Shown here one piece after another: positions 15,214 to 23,100 of a DNA stretch of 58,785 nt. The notes under the pieces are model-generated. The model had not been told where the DNA came from, did no database searches, and saw nothing but the letters and a program-made list of their open reading frames with translations. The stretch is from NCBI GenBank assembly GCA_017463425.1, contig JAFTPE010000023.1, positions 1 through 58,785 on the forward strand, in the 5' to 3' direction. Each line of letters begins with the position of its first letter. Within the stretch, counting starts at the first letter, position 1. The stretch is from Clostridia bacterium (GTDB taxonomy: Bacteria > Bacillota > Clostridia > Christensenellales > Borkfalkiaceae). Position numbers and translations under genes: made by a program.

Positions 15214-17091
15214 ATGGAAGATTTGTCCATAAAGGAGCAGAAGAAAAGGGAGAAAGAGCGCGCAGAGGCGGCGATTGCGCAAGAGGTTACGAATGATTTT
15301 TTGCGGCGCAGGGAGGAGCGCAGGAGTGTGGAAAGCGGTTGGGTGCTGAATATGAATTTTTTCAGCGGCAATCAGTATTGCGACGTTTCGCCGCTTGGGG
15401 ACGTCGTAGAGGAAGATAAGCGGTTTTATTGGCAATCGCGCAGGGTGTTTAATCATATTGCGCCGACGATTGATTCGCGGATTGCGAAGTTGGAAAAGAT
15501 GAAACCTGAACTGCGTGTGAGGGCGTTTTCGGACGAGGATGGCGACGTACAGGCGGCGAAGTTGGCTACCGGAGTTTTGAAGTACGTACAGGATAGAATT
15601 GGTTTGAAAGAAACGGAATCCAAGGCGATTGCTTGGTCAGAAGTGTGTGGCAGCGCGTTTTACAAAATTGTTTGGGAGGAAAATGGAGGCAGGCAGGTAG
15701 CGGTGGATTTGGAAAATCGGCCTATATTCGAGGGGGAAGTACGTGTAACCGCCGTACCGCCGTTTGAGGTTTTTCCCGATAGGTTGAACGTGGAAGATTT
15801 GGACGACGTGGGAAGTTTGATTCACGCGCAAGCGGTAAGCGCGGAATACGTGTTTGAGAGGTTTGGCGTTGTGGTAAACGGTGGCGACGTTTCGGGCGTG
15901 CTTGGGTATAGCGAGCCGAGCGCAGGAAAATTGCCGTTTGAAAGCGCGGGGTTGAACGTTACGAGTTTGAAAGACGGGGTTTTGTTATTGGAAAGATATA
16001 CAAAGCCGAGCCGTGAAAATCCGAATGGAAAGTTGGAGATTGTGGCTGGTGGAAAGCTGTTGTATCAAGGGGATTTGCCTTATATTAACGGAGAGAGGGA
16101 ACAGAGAGGATTTCCGTTTGTGAAACAGGATTGTATTCGATTGCCAGGCGCGTTTTTTGCGAGCAGCGTTATTGACAGATTGATTCCTGTGCAGAGGGCG
16201 TATAACGCTGTCCGGAATAGAAAACACGAATTTTTAAACCGTTTGTCCATGGGGGTATTGACCGTAGAGGACGGGTCGGTGGACGTGGATGAATTGGCGG
16301 AAGAAGGGTTGTTGCCCGGGAAAGTGTTGGTGTATCGGCAGGGCGGAAAAGCGCCTGAAATGTTGGATTGCGGTAGCGTTCCGTCGGAATTTAAGGACGA
16401 AGAAGAATGGTTGGAAAAGGAATTTGCGCTCATTAGCGGTGTGAGTGATTTGTCGCAAAATTCTACGCCTGCAAGGGTTACGAGCGCGACGGGGTTGCAA
16501 CTGCTGCTGTCGCAAGACGAATCGAGATTGTCGGCTACGGTAGGGAGCGTAGAAAGGGCTTTGAAAGAGGTTGGACGACAGATTTTGAGGTTGTACCGTC
16601 AATTTGCAGGAACGGCGAGATTGATGACTTTGGCTGGAGAGAATAAAAAGACGCAAGTGTTTTATTTTAACGCGGCGGCTTTGGCGGTAAACGACGTGCA
16701 ATTTGAATCGCAAGAGGCGGTTACGCCCGAAGAAAAGCGCGCGACGTTGTTGAAATTGTACGAGGCAGGGCTTTTGACGAATGAGGACGGAAAGTTGACG
16801 ACGGAGAATAAAAATCGGATTTTGGAAGCGTTTGGGTTTGGTAGTTATGAAAACGCGCGGGATATTTCGGGACTTCATATCACGAAAGCGAATGAAGAAA
16901 ATATCGATATGCGCGAGCGTAACGTAGAGCCTGACGAATATGACGATCACGATTTGCATATCGGAGAACATACGAGGTTTTTGTTGTCGTCGGAATTTAA
17001 AAATTCGGAAAACAGAGCGGAGTTGAAAAAGAGATGGTTGGCTCATATTGAAGCGCATAAGAAATTGAAGAAAAATAAAAAGGAGGAATAA
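15214..17091 (+). CDS. Phage portal protein, P22-like
   Basis: This 625-aa protein is the likely dodecameric portal through which DNA enters the capsid. It follows the P22-type portal pattern: a charged N-terminus, then GNQYCDVSP, RRVFNHIAPTIDSRIAKLEKMKP near residue 70-95, a central region with VTAVPPFEVFPDRLNVEDLDD, and long helices around VIDRLIPVQRAYNAVRNRKHEF. The C-terminus is Lys-rich (AHKKLKKNKKEE). Size and position (after terminase, before scaffold and coat) agree. The ATG at 15214 follows gagggagg. Confidence 0.85.
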   Translation: MEDLSIKEQKKREKERAEAAIAQEVTNDFLRRREERRSVESGWVLNMNFFSGNQYCDVSPLGDVVEEDKRFYWQSRRVFNHIAPTIDSRIAKLEKMKPELRVRAFSDEDGDVQAAKLATGVLKYVQDRIGLKETESKAIAWSEVCGSAFYKIVWEENGGRQVAVDLENRPIFEGEVRVTAVPPFEVFPDRLNVEDLDDVGSLIHAQAVSAEYVFERFGVVVNGGDVSGVLGYSEPSAGKLPFESAGLNVTSLKDGVLLLERYTKPSRENPNGKLEIVAGGKLLYQGDLPYINGEREQRGFPFVKQDCIRLPGAFFASSVIDRLIPVQRAYNAVRNRKHEFLNRLSMGVLTVEDGSVDVDELAEEGLLPGKVLVYRQGGKAPEMLDCGSVPSEFKDEEEWLEKEFALISGVSDLSQNSTPARVTSATGLQLLLSQDESRLSATVGSVERALKEVGRQILRLYRQFAGTARLMTLAGENKKTQVFYFNAAALAVNDVQFESQEAVTPEEKRATLLKLYEAGLLTNEDGKLTTENKNRILEAFGFGSYENARDISGLHITKANEENIDMRERNVEPDEYDDHDLHIGEHTRFLLSSEFKNSENRAELKKRWLAHIEAHKKLKKNKKEE

Positions 17092-17094
17092 AAA

Positions 17095-17907
17095 ATGATA
17101 AAAGCAGAGGAGAACGTTTACGGCAAAGACATTCGGACGGGGGAAGTTGCGAAGGCGAGTGGAAAAGTCGCGCGGGATTGGCGCAAAGACGAGGAGAAAG
17201 CCCCGACTGTACCGAATAAGTTTAAGGACGTGGACGCCCTTGCGCGGGCGTATCAGGCGTTGGAGGCGGAATTTACAAAACGCAGTCAGCGCTTGAAAGA
17301 ACTAGAAGCGAAAGCGGAGAATTTTTCTTTGGAAAACGATTCGTCGGAAACGGGGCGTTCGGGGGTGGAAAAACTGAAAAGAAACGCGGCGTTACGGCGT
17401 GAGGAAGCGAAAGAATTTGATGAATTTTTGACGGAAGTCGAAAAATCGAAAGACGGCGCGGAAAGGGAAGAAAAACCCGAAGAAACGGTTTTACAAACGC
17501 CTGATTTGGAAAAGGAAACGGGAAACGTCGTGGAAATGGACAACGTGGAAAGGGCGGAGAACGTTGCCGAGGGGGAAGAACTCGTGAAAGCAGAAACGAA
17601 ACCGAAGGAAACGCAAGGCGAGGTGCAAACGGAAAGGGTGGAAAAACTCTTGACGGAAAAAGGAACGTCCGTGGCGGAAGTTGAGGGCGCGAAGACTGCG
17701 GTGGAGGATTTGTATGCAAGAGCGAGGAGCAACGAGGAGGTGCGATTGAGAATCATTGGAGAATATCTGTCTTCGATAGGAAAAGCAGGCGCGCCTTTGA
17801 CGGTGGGAAACGTGGGAACGATTGCCGCGCCGCCGATACGGGCGAAAAGTATCGGGGAGGCAGGCGGTATGGCGTTGCGGTATTTTAAAACCGCAACGAA
17901 AGAATAA
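17095..17907 (+). CDS. Probable phage scaffolding protein
   Basis: This 270-aa, highly charged protein starts three bases after the portal stop. The N-terminal part contains KFKDVDALARAYQALEAEFTKR followed by RLKELEAKAE, a pattern found in many phage scaffold proteins from T7-like and P22-like modules. The middle (about 90-200) is Glu/Lys/Thr-rich and probably disordered. The C-terminus has a short hydrophobic and Gly/Ala region (VGNVGTIAAPPIRAK) that could bind coat protein. Position between portal and coat is the classical one. Confidence 0.68.
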   Translation: MIKAEENVYGKDIRTGEVAKASGKVARDWRKDEEKAPTVPNKFKDVDALARAYQALEAEFTKRSQRLKELEAKAENFSLENDSSETGRSGVEKLKRNAALRREEAKEFDEFLTEVEKSKDGAEREEKPEETVLQTPDLEKETGNVVEMDNVERAENVAEGEELVKAETKPKETQGEVQTERVEKLLTEKGTSVAEVEGAKTAVEDLYARARSNEEVRLRIIGEYLSSIGKAGAPLTVGNVGTIAAPPIRAKSIGEAGGMALRYFKTATKE

Positions 17908-17959
17908 GCGGATCGCTTAAGAGTGGAATGGTTTTTTCTTGCCCTACGAAGAAAGGGGG

Positions 17960-18006
17960 ATTTTGAGATACACTCCACTTGCTGACGCTCGGTCGGTATG
18001 ACGGGT
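17960..18006. repeat. Copy of the dispersed GATACRCTC/GGTATGAC repeat inside the phage module
   Basis: GAGATACACTCCAC...GACGCTCGGTCGGTATGACGGG lies in the 189-base gap between scaffold and coat genes. The gap otherwise holds only the coat-gene ribosome site aaggagaaa. Confidence 0.6.
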
Positions 18007-18096
18007 TGGACGACGGTGGGCGATACGTGTTGCAACGGGGAAAACGTTGCAAAATGTAATTGAAAAAATTTTTAAAAATGAAGGAGAAAAAATAGT

Positions 18097-19263
18097 ATGG
18101 TTACAATTCAAACGGCGGATAACGCATTAAAATCTTTTTATTTGGACGCGGTGGCGGAGGCATTGAATTTCAAGACGAATCCGTTGCTCGCAAAAATTCA
18201 GCGTACGAGCGCGGACGTGGTTGGCAAAGACGTAAGAAAAATGGTGAAAGTAGGGATTAACGGCGGTATTGGCGCGGGAAGTGAAACGGGCAATCTGCCC
18301 AATGCGTCGCAGGGTGAGTATTTGCAATTTGTAACGCCTTTGAAAAATCTTTACGGCACGATTGAAATTTCGGATAAGGCGATTCGAGCGTCGGCAAACA
18401 ACGAGGGGGCGTTTGTCAATCTACTCAACGACGAAATGCAATCGCTGATTAAAAGTTCGACGTTTAATTTCGGGAGAATGTTGTTCGGCGACGGTACGGG
18501 TAAGTTGGCAACGATTGAAGAAATTGACGAGGGCGTGATGTATTTGGACAACGTAAACGGAATTGTTGAGGGTATGCGTGTGGATTTGTATACGCCCCTT
18601 AAGCAAGAAGTGGACGGCGCGAAGAATTTGCGCGTGGTGGAAGTGGATAGAAATATGAACAGCATTACGTTGGAAAACGCGACGTTTACCGAGGACGAAG
18701 TGCCTGCCGGATCGGGGGTGTTTTTACAATCTTCGATGGGGTATGAAATTACGGGGCTGGGCGCGTTATTTTCCAAGGACGCGACGTTGTACGGCGTAGA
18801 CAAGCAAAAGAGTGTGATGAAACCCTATTCAAAAGATAACGTGGGCGCAATCAGCGAACTCGTGATTCAAAAGGCGATGGATAAGATTGAAGAAACTTCG
18901 GGAAGCAAAATCAATTTTATCGTATGTTCGTGGGGGGTAAGACGCGCATTAGTGCAGTATTTCCGTGAAAACAACCTTGCATTGCCGACGATGGAAGTGG
19001 ACGGGTTTACGGCGCTTGATTTCCACGGCGTGCCTATCGTTGCGGATCGTTTCTGTCCCGAAAAAACAATGTATTTATTGAATACTGACGATTTTAAATT
19101 GCATCAACTTTGTGATTGGCAATGGTTGGAGGGTGAGGACGGGAAAATTTTGAAACAAGTGCCCGGCAAACCTCTCTATACTGCGACGTTGGTTAAATAT
19201 GCCGAATTGATGTGCGAACGTCCTTGCGGTCAGGGGCGTTTGGTGGATATCACGGAGGTATAA
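18097..19263 (+). CDS. Phage major capsid (coat) protein
   Basis: The 388-aa product is the expected size for an HK97-fold coat protein. N-terminal features include DAVAEALNFKTNPLLAKIQ and the Gly-rich stretch VGINGGIGAGSETGNLP. The middle has LKNLYGTIEISDKAIRAS and FNFGRMLFGDGTGK, typical of Firmicute phage coat proteins. The gene follows portal and scaffold and has a strong ribosome site. A terminator after it (19299-19342) would give this abundant protein a separate transcript end. Confidence 0.8.
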   Translation: MVTIQTADNALKSFYLDAVAEALNFKTNPLLAKIQRTSADVVGKDVRKMVKVGINGGIGAGSETGNLPNASQGEYLQFVTPLKNLYGTIEISDKAIRASANNEGAFVNLLNDEMQSLIKSSTFNFGRMLFGDGTGKLATIEEIDEGVMYLDNVNGIVEGMRVDLYTPLKQEVDGAKNLRVVEVDRNMNSITLENATFTEDEVPAGSGVFLQSSMGYEITGLGALFSKDATLYGVDKQKSVMKPYSKDNVGAISELVIQKAMDKIEETSGSKINFIVCSWGVRRALVQYFRENNLALPTMEVDGFTALDFHGVPIVADRFCPEKTMYLLNTDDFKLHQLCDWQWLEGEDGKILKQVPGKPLYTATLVKYAELMCERPCGQGRLVDITEV

Positions 19264-19298
19264 ATTGTAAAACGGTTGACCCGTTTTAAATAGGAACG

Positions 19299-19342
19299 GA
19301 GTACCCATGTACGCGTTGAAAGGGTGCGTGGGTACTCTTTTT
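19299..19342 (+). terminator. Terminator after the coat gene
   Basis: GAGTACCCA/TGGGTACTC with further pairing inside and T5. Its loop contains GTACGCGTTGAA, the right-hand half of the dispersed 19-base motif. Confidence 0.78.
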
Positions 19343-19360
19343 GAAATTAGGAGGCGAGTA

Positions 19361-19912
19361 ATGAAAGTACAAGAAGTGGTGTTGACGGCGGCGATGGAAT
19401 TGGGGATTGCAGACGCTGTGCGTGCGTATCTTGACGAGGGAAACGAAACGGGGAAAAAGCAGTTGGAATTGTTGTTGGAATGTTTTAATTTGGTGGAAAA
19501 CGAGTTGGCGTTGGATTATTTGCCGTTGCGCGCGGAAGATACCGTGGATTCGGCGAGTGGGAAAATTTCGTATTTGATGCTGAGATACGCGCCTGTACGC
19601 GTTATCAAAGTAACGGACGAATGGGACAATTCGACGGCGTTTTCTATTTTTCCTGATTATTTATCCACGCAACCTGGGCGCGTGAAAATTTCGTACACGT
19701 ATACGCCCGAAAAGAAACAAATGACGGATAAGAGTGATTTTGAAATGCAAGTTTCCGTAAGGTTGATGGCGTATGGGGTGGCGGCAGAATACGCTCTGGC
19801 GACGGGGTTGTTTGAAGAAGCTGCGATTTGGGATAAGAAATACAAAGAGGCGATCAAGGCGACCTACACGGCGCAACCGTGTCGGCGTATTGCATCGAGA
19901 AGGTGGGTATGA
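19361..19912 (+). CDS. Probable head-tail connector / head completion protein
   Basis: The ATG at 19361 directly follows taggaggcgagta and gives 183 aa. The longer frame from 19307 runs through the terminator and is rejected. The product is an alpha/beta protein with LELLLECFNLVENELALDYLPL and RVKISYTYTPEKKQM. This pattern, helices followed by a beta stretch and then MAYGVAAEYALATGLFEEAAIWDKKYKEA, is like gp6/gp4-type connector proteins that bind under the portal. In P22 the gene after coat is gp4 (166 aa). It overlaps the next gene by four bases (ATGA). Confidence 0.6.
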   Translation: MKVQEVVLTAAMELGIADAVRAYLDEGNETGKKQLELLLECFNLVENELALDYLPLRAEDTVDSASGKISYLMLRYAPVRVIKVTDEWDNSTAFSIFPDYLSTQPGRVKISYTYTPEKKQMTDKSDFEMQVSVRLMAYGVAAEYALATGLFEEAAIWDKKYKEAIKATYTAQPCRRIASRRWV

Positions 19913-21294
19913 TGAGAGTGGAAAAGAAAGCGTTCGTTTCAAAATCCAAAGTAAAAACGGTGGGCTTTGACGGATTTTCCGTAACGAGATGCCACCAAGG
20001 AAAAAGGGAATCGGGTATTTTATATGCAGAAAAGAGCGCGAATTGCAACTGTTTTGACGGCAGATTGAAAACGGGTTTTGGAATAAGGGCTTGTGTAGAC
20101 GGCGCAGGTAGAAACGTCGTTGCGCCGTTGGGGGTTGTAGCGGAGCAGTTTTTCCTTTGGCGGGGGAAAGACGACGACGGCGCGGACGCGGAGCGTTTGT
20201 GTTTTATGACGCGCGAGGGGAATTTTTATTTTCGGGACGAGGAAAGCGGCGTTTTTTTAAGGCGGGGAGATTGGGGCGCAGGCGTGCGCTTGCACGAGGC
20301 GTTGGATTTGTCAAGAAACCCGCATTTGTTATCTATCGGGAAAAGCGGCGTATATTCGTTCGATAAAAATTTGGGTTGGCAGGGCAGTTCTATCGTTGGA
20401 TTGGATAACCCTGTTTGCGGCTGCGTTTGTAACGGGCGTGTGTTTGTTGGCGCAAAGCCGTATACGTTGATTTATTCTGCTCCGTTCGAGCCGACGGAGT
20501 TTGAAAATACCATTGACGAGAGCGGACGGTTGTATTTTTCGTCTGAGCGTGGAGAAATTGTCGATTTTGCGGTGTTTGAAAACGATTTGTACGTATTTTT
20601 TGAATACGGCATAATGCGTTTGGGGATTTCGGGCGCGGCGAGAGAGTTTCAGCCGACGGGCGTGGCGTATAGCGGCGGTAGGATTTTTGAAAACGCAATC
20701 GGAGTATCGGGTGGCGCGTTATATTTTTTAACGGAAAACGGAATCAAGAGGTTTGACGGAAATACCGTGAAAGACTCTTTTGCGGATATGGAAATAAAGC
20801 CTAAGAAAGAGGGGCAGCGTTGCGCGTTTGCTAGATGTGGCGATCAATTTTTATTGAAATTTATCGACGAGGCGGATACGGAACGGGTTATCGTTTTGGA
20901 TTCTGACGGGAAAAACGGGTATTTTGCGTTTGAAAATACGAAAATAGACGGTTTGAGCTTTGTGGACGGAAAAACGTATTGTCAAACCGAGGACGACGTG
21001 TGTTGGGTTTTAGATGACGTGGATTTGCCGACGGGCGAGGAATATTCTTTTTTAACGACGACAGATTTTGGCGTAAACGGCAGAAAGACCTTGAAAACTT
21101 TAAAAATAGAGGGAGAAGGGGGATTTTTGTTGACGGTGAAAAGCGCGCTTGGGGCGAAACGTTTGGAAATGGATTTGACGGGCGGTTGCGATTGCGTGAA
21201 AGTAGGGTTGCGCGGAGAGCGGTTTTCGTTGGATTTTTCGTTAAAAAAGGGTGCGAAGATAGAAAAAGTCGAGGCGGAAATTGAATATTTATAA
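19909..21294 (+). CDS. Beta-rich tail/stabilisation protein, P22 gp10-like by position and size
   Basis: The ATG at 19909 overlaps the previous stop and follows agaaggtggg; the product is about 461 aa. It is made of repeated short beta units (VYSFDKNLGW, RVFVGAKPYTLIYSAPFEP, DLYVFFEYGIMRLGISG, ALYFLTENGIKRFDG), which suggests a beta-propeller. In P22 the same slot holds gp10 (472 aa), which seals the packaged head and is also propeller-like. Sequence identity could not be checked, so function is inferred from gene order, size and fold pattern. No gp26 needle, tailspike or ejection genes follow. Confidence 0.5.
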   Translation: MMRVEKKAFVSKSKVKTVGFDGFSVTRCHQGKRESGILYAEKSANCNCFDGRLKTGFGIRACVDGAGRNVVAPLGVVAEQFFLWRGKDDDGADAERLCFMTREGNFYFRDEESGVFLRRGDWGAGVRLHEALDLSRNPHLLSIGKSGVYSFDKNLGWQGSSIVGLDNPVCGCVCNGRVFVGAKPYTLIYSAPFEPTEFENTIDESGRLYFSSERGEIVDFAVFENDLYVFFEYGIMRLGISGAAREFQPTGVAYSGGRIFENAIGVSGGALYFLTENGIKRFDGNTVKDSFADMEIKPKKEGQRCAFARCGDQFLLKFIDEADTERVIVLDSDGKNGYFAFENTKIDGLSFVDGKTYCQTEDDVCWVLDDVDLPTGEEYSFLTTTDFGVNGRKTLKTLKIEGEGGFLLTVKSALGAKRLEMDLTGGCDCVKVGLRGERFSLDFSLKKGAKIEKVEAEIEYL

Positions 21295-21304
21295 GGGGTG
21301 AGAT

Positions 21305-21796
21305 ATGGAAATTGATATTATTACGTATACGCCTGCGCAATTTGCTGCGTTGACGGAAGAACAGTTGTTGGAAGTAAAGTCGGCGCAGTTGAAGAAAAAC
21401 CGTTTGGCGGCAAATTTGGAGGAGGATTTGTTGAAGGAAAAACACCGTTTGGTGAAAAACGGGGTGTTTCTTTCGGAGATTTGGCCTTTGGCGCAGGAGA
21501 AGTTGCAGACGGCGTACGAACAAGAGGTTGCCGCGGTGCGGGACGCTTTGTTGTTCTACTTGCAGTATTCGGCGAAACCTGACGATACGACCACGGAGTC
21601 CGCGCCGTATACGGTGGATTATTCGTTGGATTATTTAGAACGGTTTTCGATAGTGAAAACGTATTATGAAACGGCGTACGCGGACGGGAAAGAACGATTT
21701 GAGGCGTTTAAGGCGGATAAGGTGGCGGCGCAATATTTGGGCGAGATGTACGCGCCTTTGTATGATTATTTGTTGGATTTTGTTCCAGATGAATAA
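21305..21796 (+). CDS. Unknown 163-aa protein, last gene of the phage module
   Basis: I do not recognise this family. The product is acidic and mainly helical, with a coiled-coil-like segment near residues 20-55 (LTEEQLLEVKSAQLKKNRLA) and an aromatic-rich C-terminus (YSLDYLERFSIVKTYYETAYADG, ending FVPDE). It starts 10 bases after the gp10-like gene with aggggtgag as its ribosome site, and a strong terminator follows. It could be a small tail or internal head protein. Confidence 0.55.
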   Translation: MEIDIITYTPAQFAALTEEQLLEVKSAQLKKNRLAANLEEDLLKEKHRLVKNGVFLSEIWPLAQEKLQTAYEQEVAAVRDALLFYLQYSAKPDDTTTESAPYTVDYSLDYLERFSIVKTYYETAYADGKERFEAFKADKVAAQYLGEMYAPLYDYLLDFVPDE

Positions 21797-21812
21797 AAAG
21801 TGGAAAAGTTTT

Positions 21813-21845
21813 AAGCGTGGGATTTTATCCTACGCTTGCTTTTTT
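21813..21845 (+). terminator. Terminator closing the phage module
   Basis: AAGCGTGGGA/TCCTACGCTT (one G-U) with loop TTTTA and six T. Its 3' part overlaps the -35 box of the dut promoter. Confidence 0.85.
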
Positions 21846-21864
21846 AGACGGAAAGTGGTATAAT
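21836..21864 (+). promoter_or_regulatory. Promoter of dut
   Basis: TTGCTT (21836-21841), 17 bases, TATAAT (21859-21864). Confidence 0.72.
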
Positions 21865-21905
21865 ACTGTCGAATAATAAAAAATATATAACCAAGGAGAA
21901 AAATT

Positions 21906-22346
21906 ATGCCTAAAATTGCCGTTAAAAAATTGGACGAAAACGCCGTGTTGCCTACTTACGGGACGGAATTTGCCGCAGGTGCGGATTTGTACGCGCTTTG
22001 CGATAAAGAAATTGTGTTTGCCCCCGGTGAAACCAAATTCGTTAAAACGGGTTTGGCGATTGAAATCCCCGAGGGGTATGCAGGGTTTGTGCATGCGCGC
22101 AGTGGTTTGGCGAGCAAGCGTGGGTTAGCGCCTGCGAATAAGGTGGGGGTTATTGATTCGGATTATCGAGGCGAAGTGATGGTGGCTTTGCACAATCATT
22201 CGGTGAGTGAACAAAAAATTGAGCCGAAAGAGAGGATTGCGCAGTTGGTAATCGCTCCGTTTTTAAAAGTGGATTTTGAAGTGGTGGACGAATTGAATGA
22301 AACCGCGCGCGGCGAGGGTGGTTTTGGCAGTACGGGCAGAAAGTGA
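21906..22346 (+). CDS. dut: Trimeric dUTP pyrophosphatase
   Basis: This enzyme hydrolyses dUTP to dUMP and pyrophosphate, keeping uracil out of DNA and feeding thymidylate synthesis. The 146-aa length and all five motifs of the trimeric family are present: AGADLYAL, HARSGLASKRGL, GVIDSDYRGE, KERIAQLVI and the C-terminal P-loop-like RGEGGFGSTGR. The ATG at 21906 follows aaggagaaaaatt. Although phages often carry dut, a terminator and a fresh promoter separate it from the phage genes. It is followed by trmB at 19 bases, so I read it as a host gene. Confidence 0.93.
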   Translation: MPKIAVKKLDENAVLPTYGTEFAAGADLYALCDKEIVFAPGETKFVKTGLAIEIPEGYAGFVHARSGLASKRGLAPANKVGVIDSDYRGEVMVALHNHSVSEQKIEPKERIAQLVIAPFLKVDFEVVDELNETARGEGGFGSTGRK

Positions 22347-22365
22347 GAAATGAGGTCGAAACGAT

Positions 22366-23055
22366 ATGTCTATGCGAATGAGAAAAAAACGGAATTTTGA
22401 CGCGCGTATGGAGGCGTGTGGAGATTTGCTGTTGGCGCGTGGCGCGAATGGGATTCTGAATATGCAAGAGGCGGCGCGTTCCTATCGGGCGTTGATTGAT
22501 TTTTCTGTCGTGTTCGGGAACGACAATCCCGTTGCTTTGGAAATTGGCTGCGGAAAGGGCGGTTTTGTGTGCGCCTTGGCGAAAGAGAATTTGGGTGTAA
22601 ATTATCTTGCTTTGGAAAAGATGAGCAACGTGATTTTGACACCGATGGAAGAAGTGAAAAGGCAAGGGATAGAGAATATTCGTTTTCTCAATATTCGCGC
22701 GGAATGTTTGCCGTGCTATATCCCTGAGGGCAGTTTGGATTGTATTTACCTTAATTTTTCTACGCCTTTGCCAAAACTTGGGTATGCGACGCAAAGATTG
22801 ACGCATAGAAATTTTTTAGAGATGTATAAAAAATTGTTGAAAAAGGGCGGACGGATTTTACAAAAAACGGACGATAGGGATTTTTTCGAGTTTTCCTTGG
22901 AAGAATTTCGCGCGTGCGGATTTGATTTGGAGAACGTTACTTTTGATTTGCATGAAAATGGGAATCCGAGTTGGAATATCGTAACCGAATACGAACAAAA
23001 ATGGGTGGAACGCGGTTTGCCTATTCATAGATTAGAGGCGGTGTATAACGGCTAA
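22366..23055 (+). CDS. trmB: tRNA (guanine-46-N7) methyltransferase TrmB, with altered SDPWPK motif
   Basis: This SAM-dependent enzyme methylates G46 of tRNAs. Recognisable parts of the 229-aa chain are the N-terminal MRMRKK, VFGNDNPVALEIGCGKG (SAM-binding glycines), NIRAECL, and the C-terminal KTDD, HENG and NIVTEYEQKW. The family signature NFSDPWPKxRHxKRRLT reads here NFSTPLPKLGYATQRLT, so the conserved Asp, Trp, Arg and His are replaced while the frame and flanks are intact. The Asp and basic residues are thought to take part in tRNA binding and catalysis, so activity or specificity may differ. It is co-transcribed with dut. Confidence 0.8.
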   Translation: MSMRMRKKRNFDARMEACGDLLLARGANGILNMQEAARSYRALIDFSVVFGNDNPVALEIGCGKGGFVCALAKENLGVNYLALEKMSNVILTPMEEVKRQGIENIRFLNIRAECLPCYIPEGSLDCIYLNFSTPLPKLGYATQRLTHRNFLEMYKKLLKKGGRILQKTDDRDFFEFSLEEFRACGFDLENVTFDLHENGNPSWNIVTEYEQKWVERGLPIHRLEAVYNG

Positions 23056-23061
23056 ACGGGC

Positions 23062-23080
23062 AAGGCAGGTATGCGTTGAA
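23062..23080 (+). repeat. Copy of the 19-base dispersed motif (intergenic)
   Basis: AAGGCAGGTATGCGTTGAA lies between trmB and the ABC substrate-binding gene. Confidence 0.75.
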
Positions 23081-23100
23081 CGTAAAAACGGTGTAAAAAA

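Noticed and set aside
21906..22346. dut as a phage gene
   Set aside because: It is separated from the module by a strong terminator and its own promoter and is closely followed by trmB.
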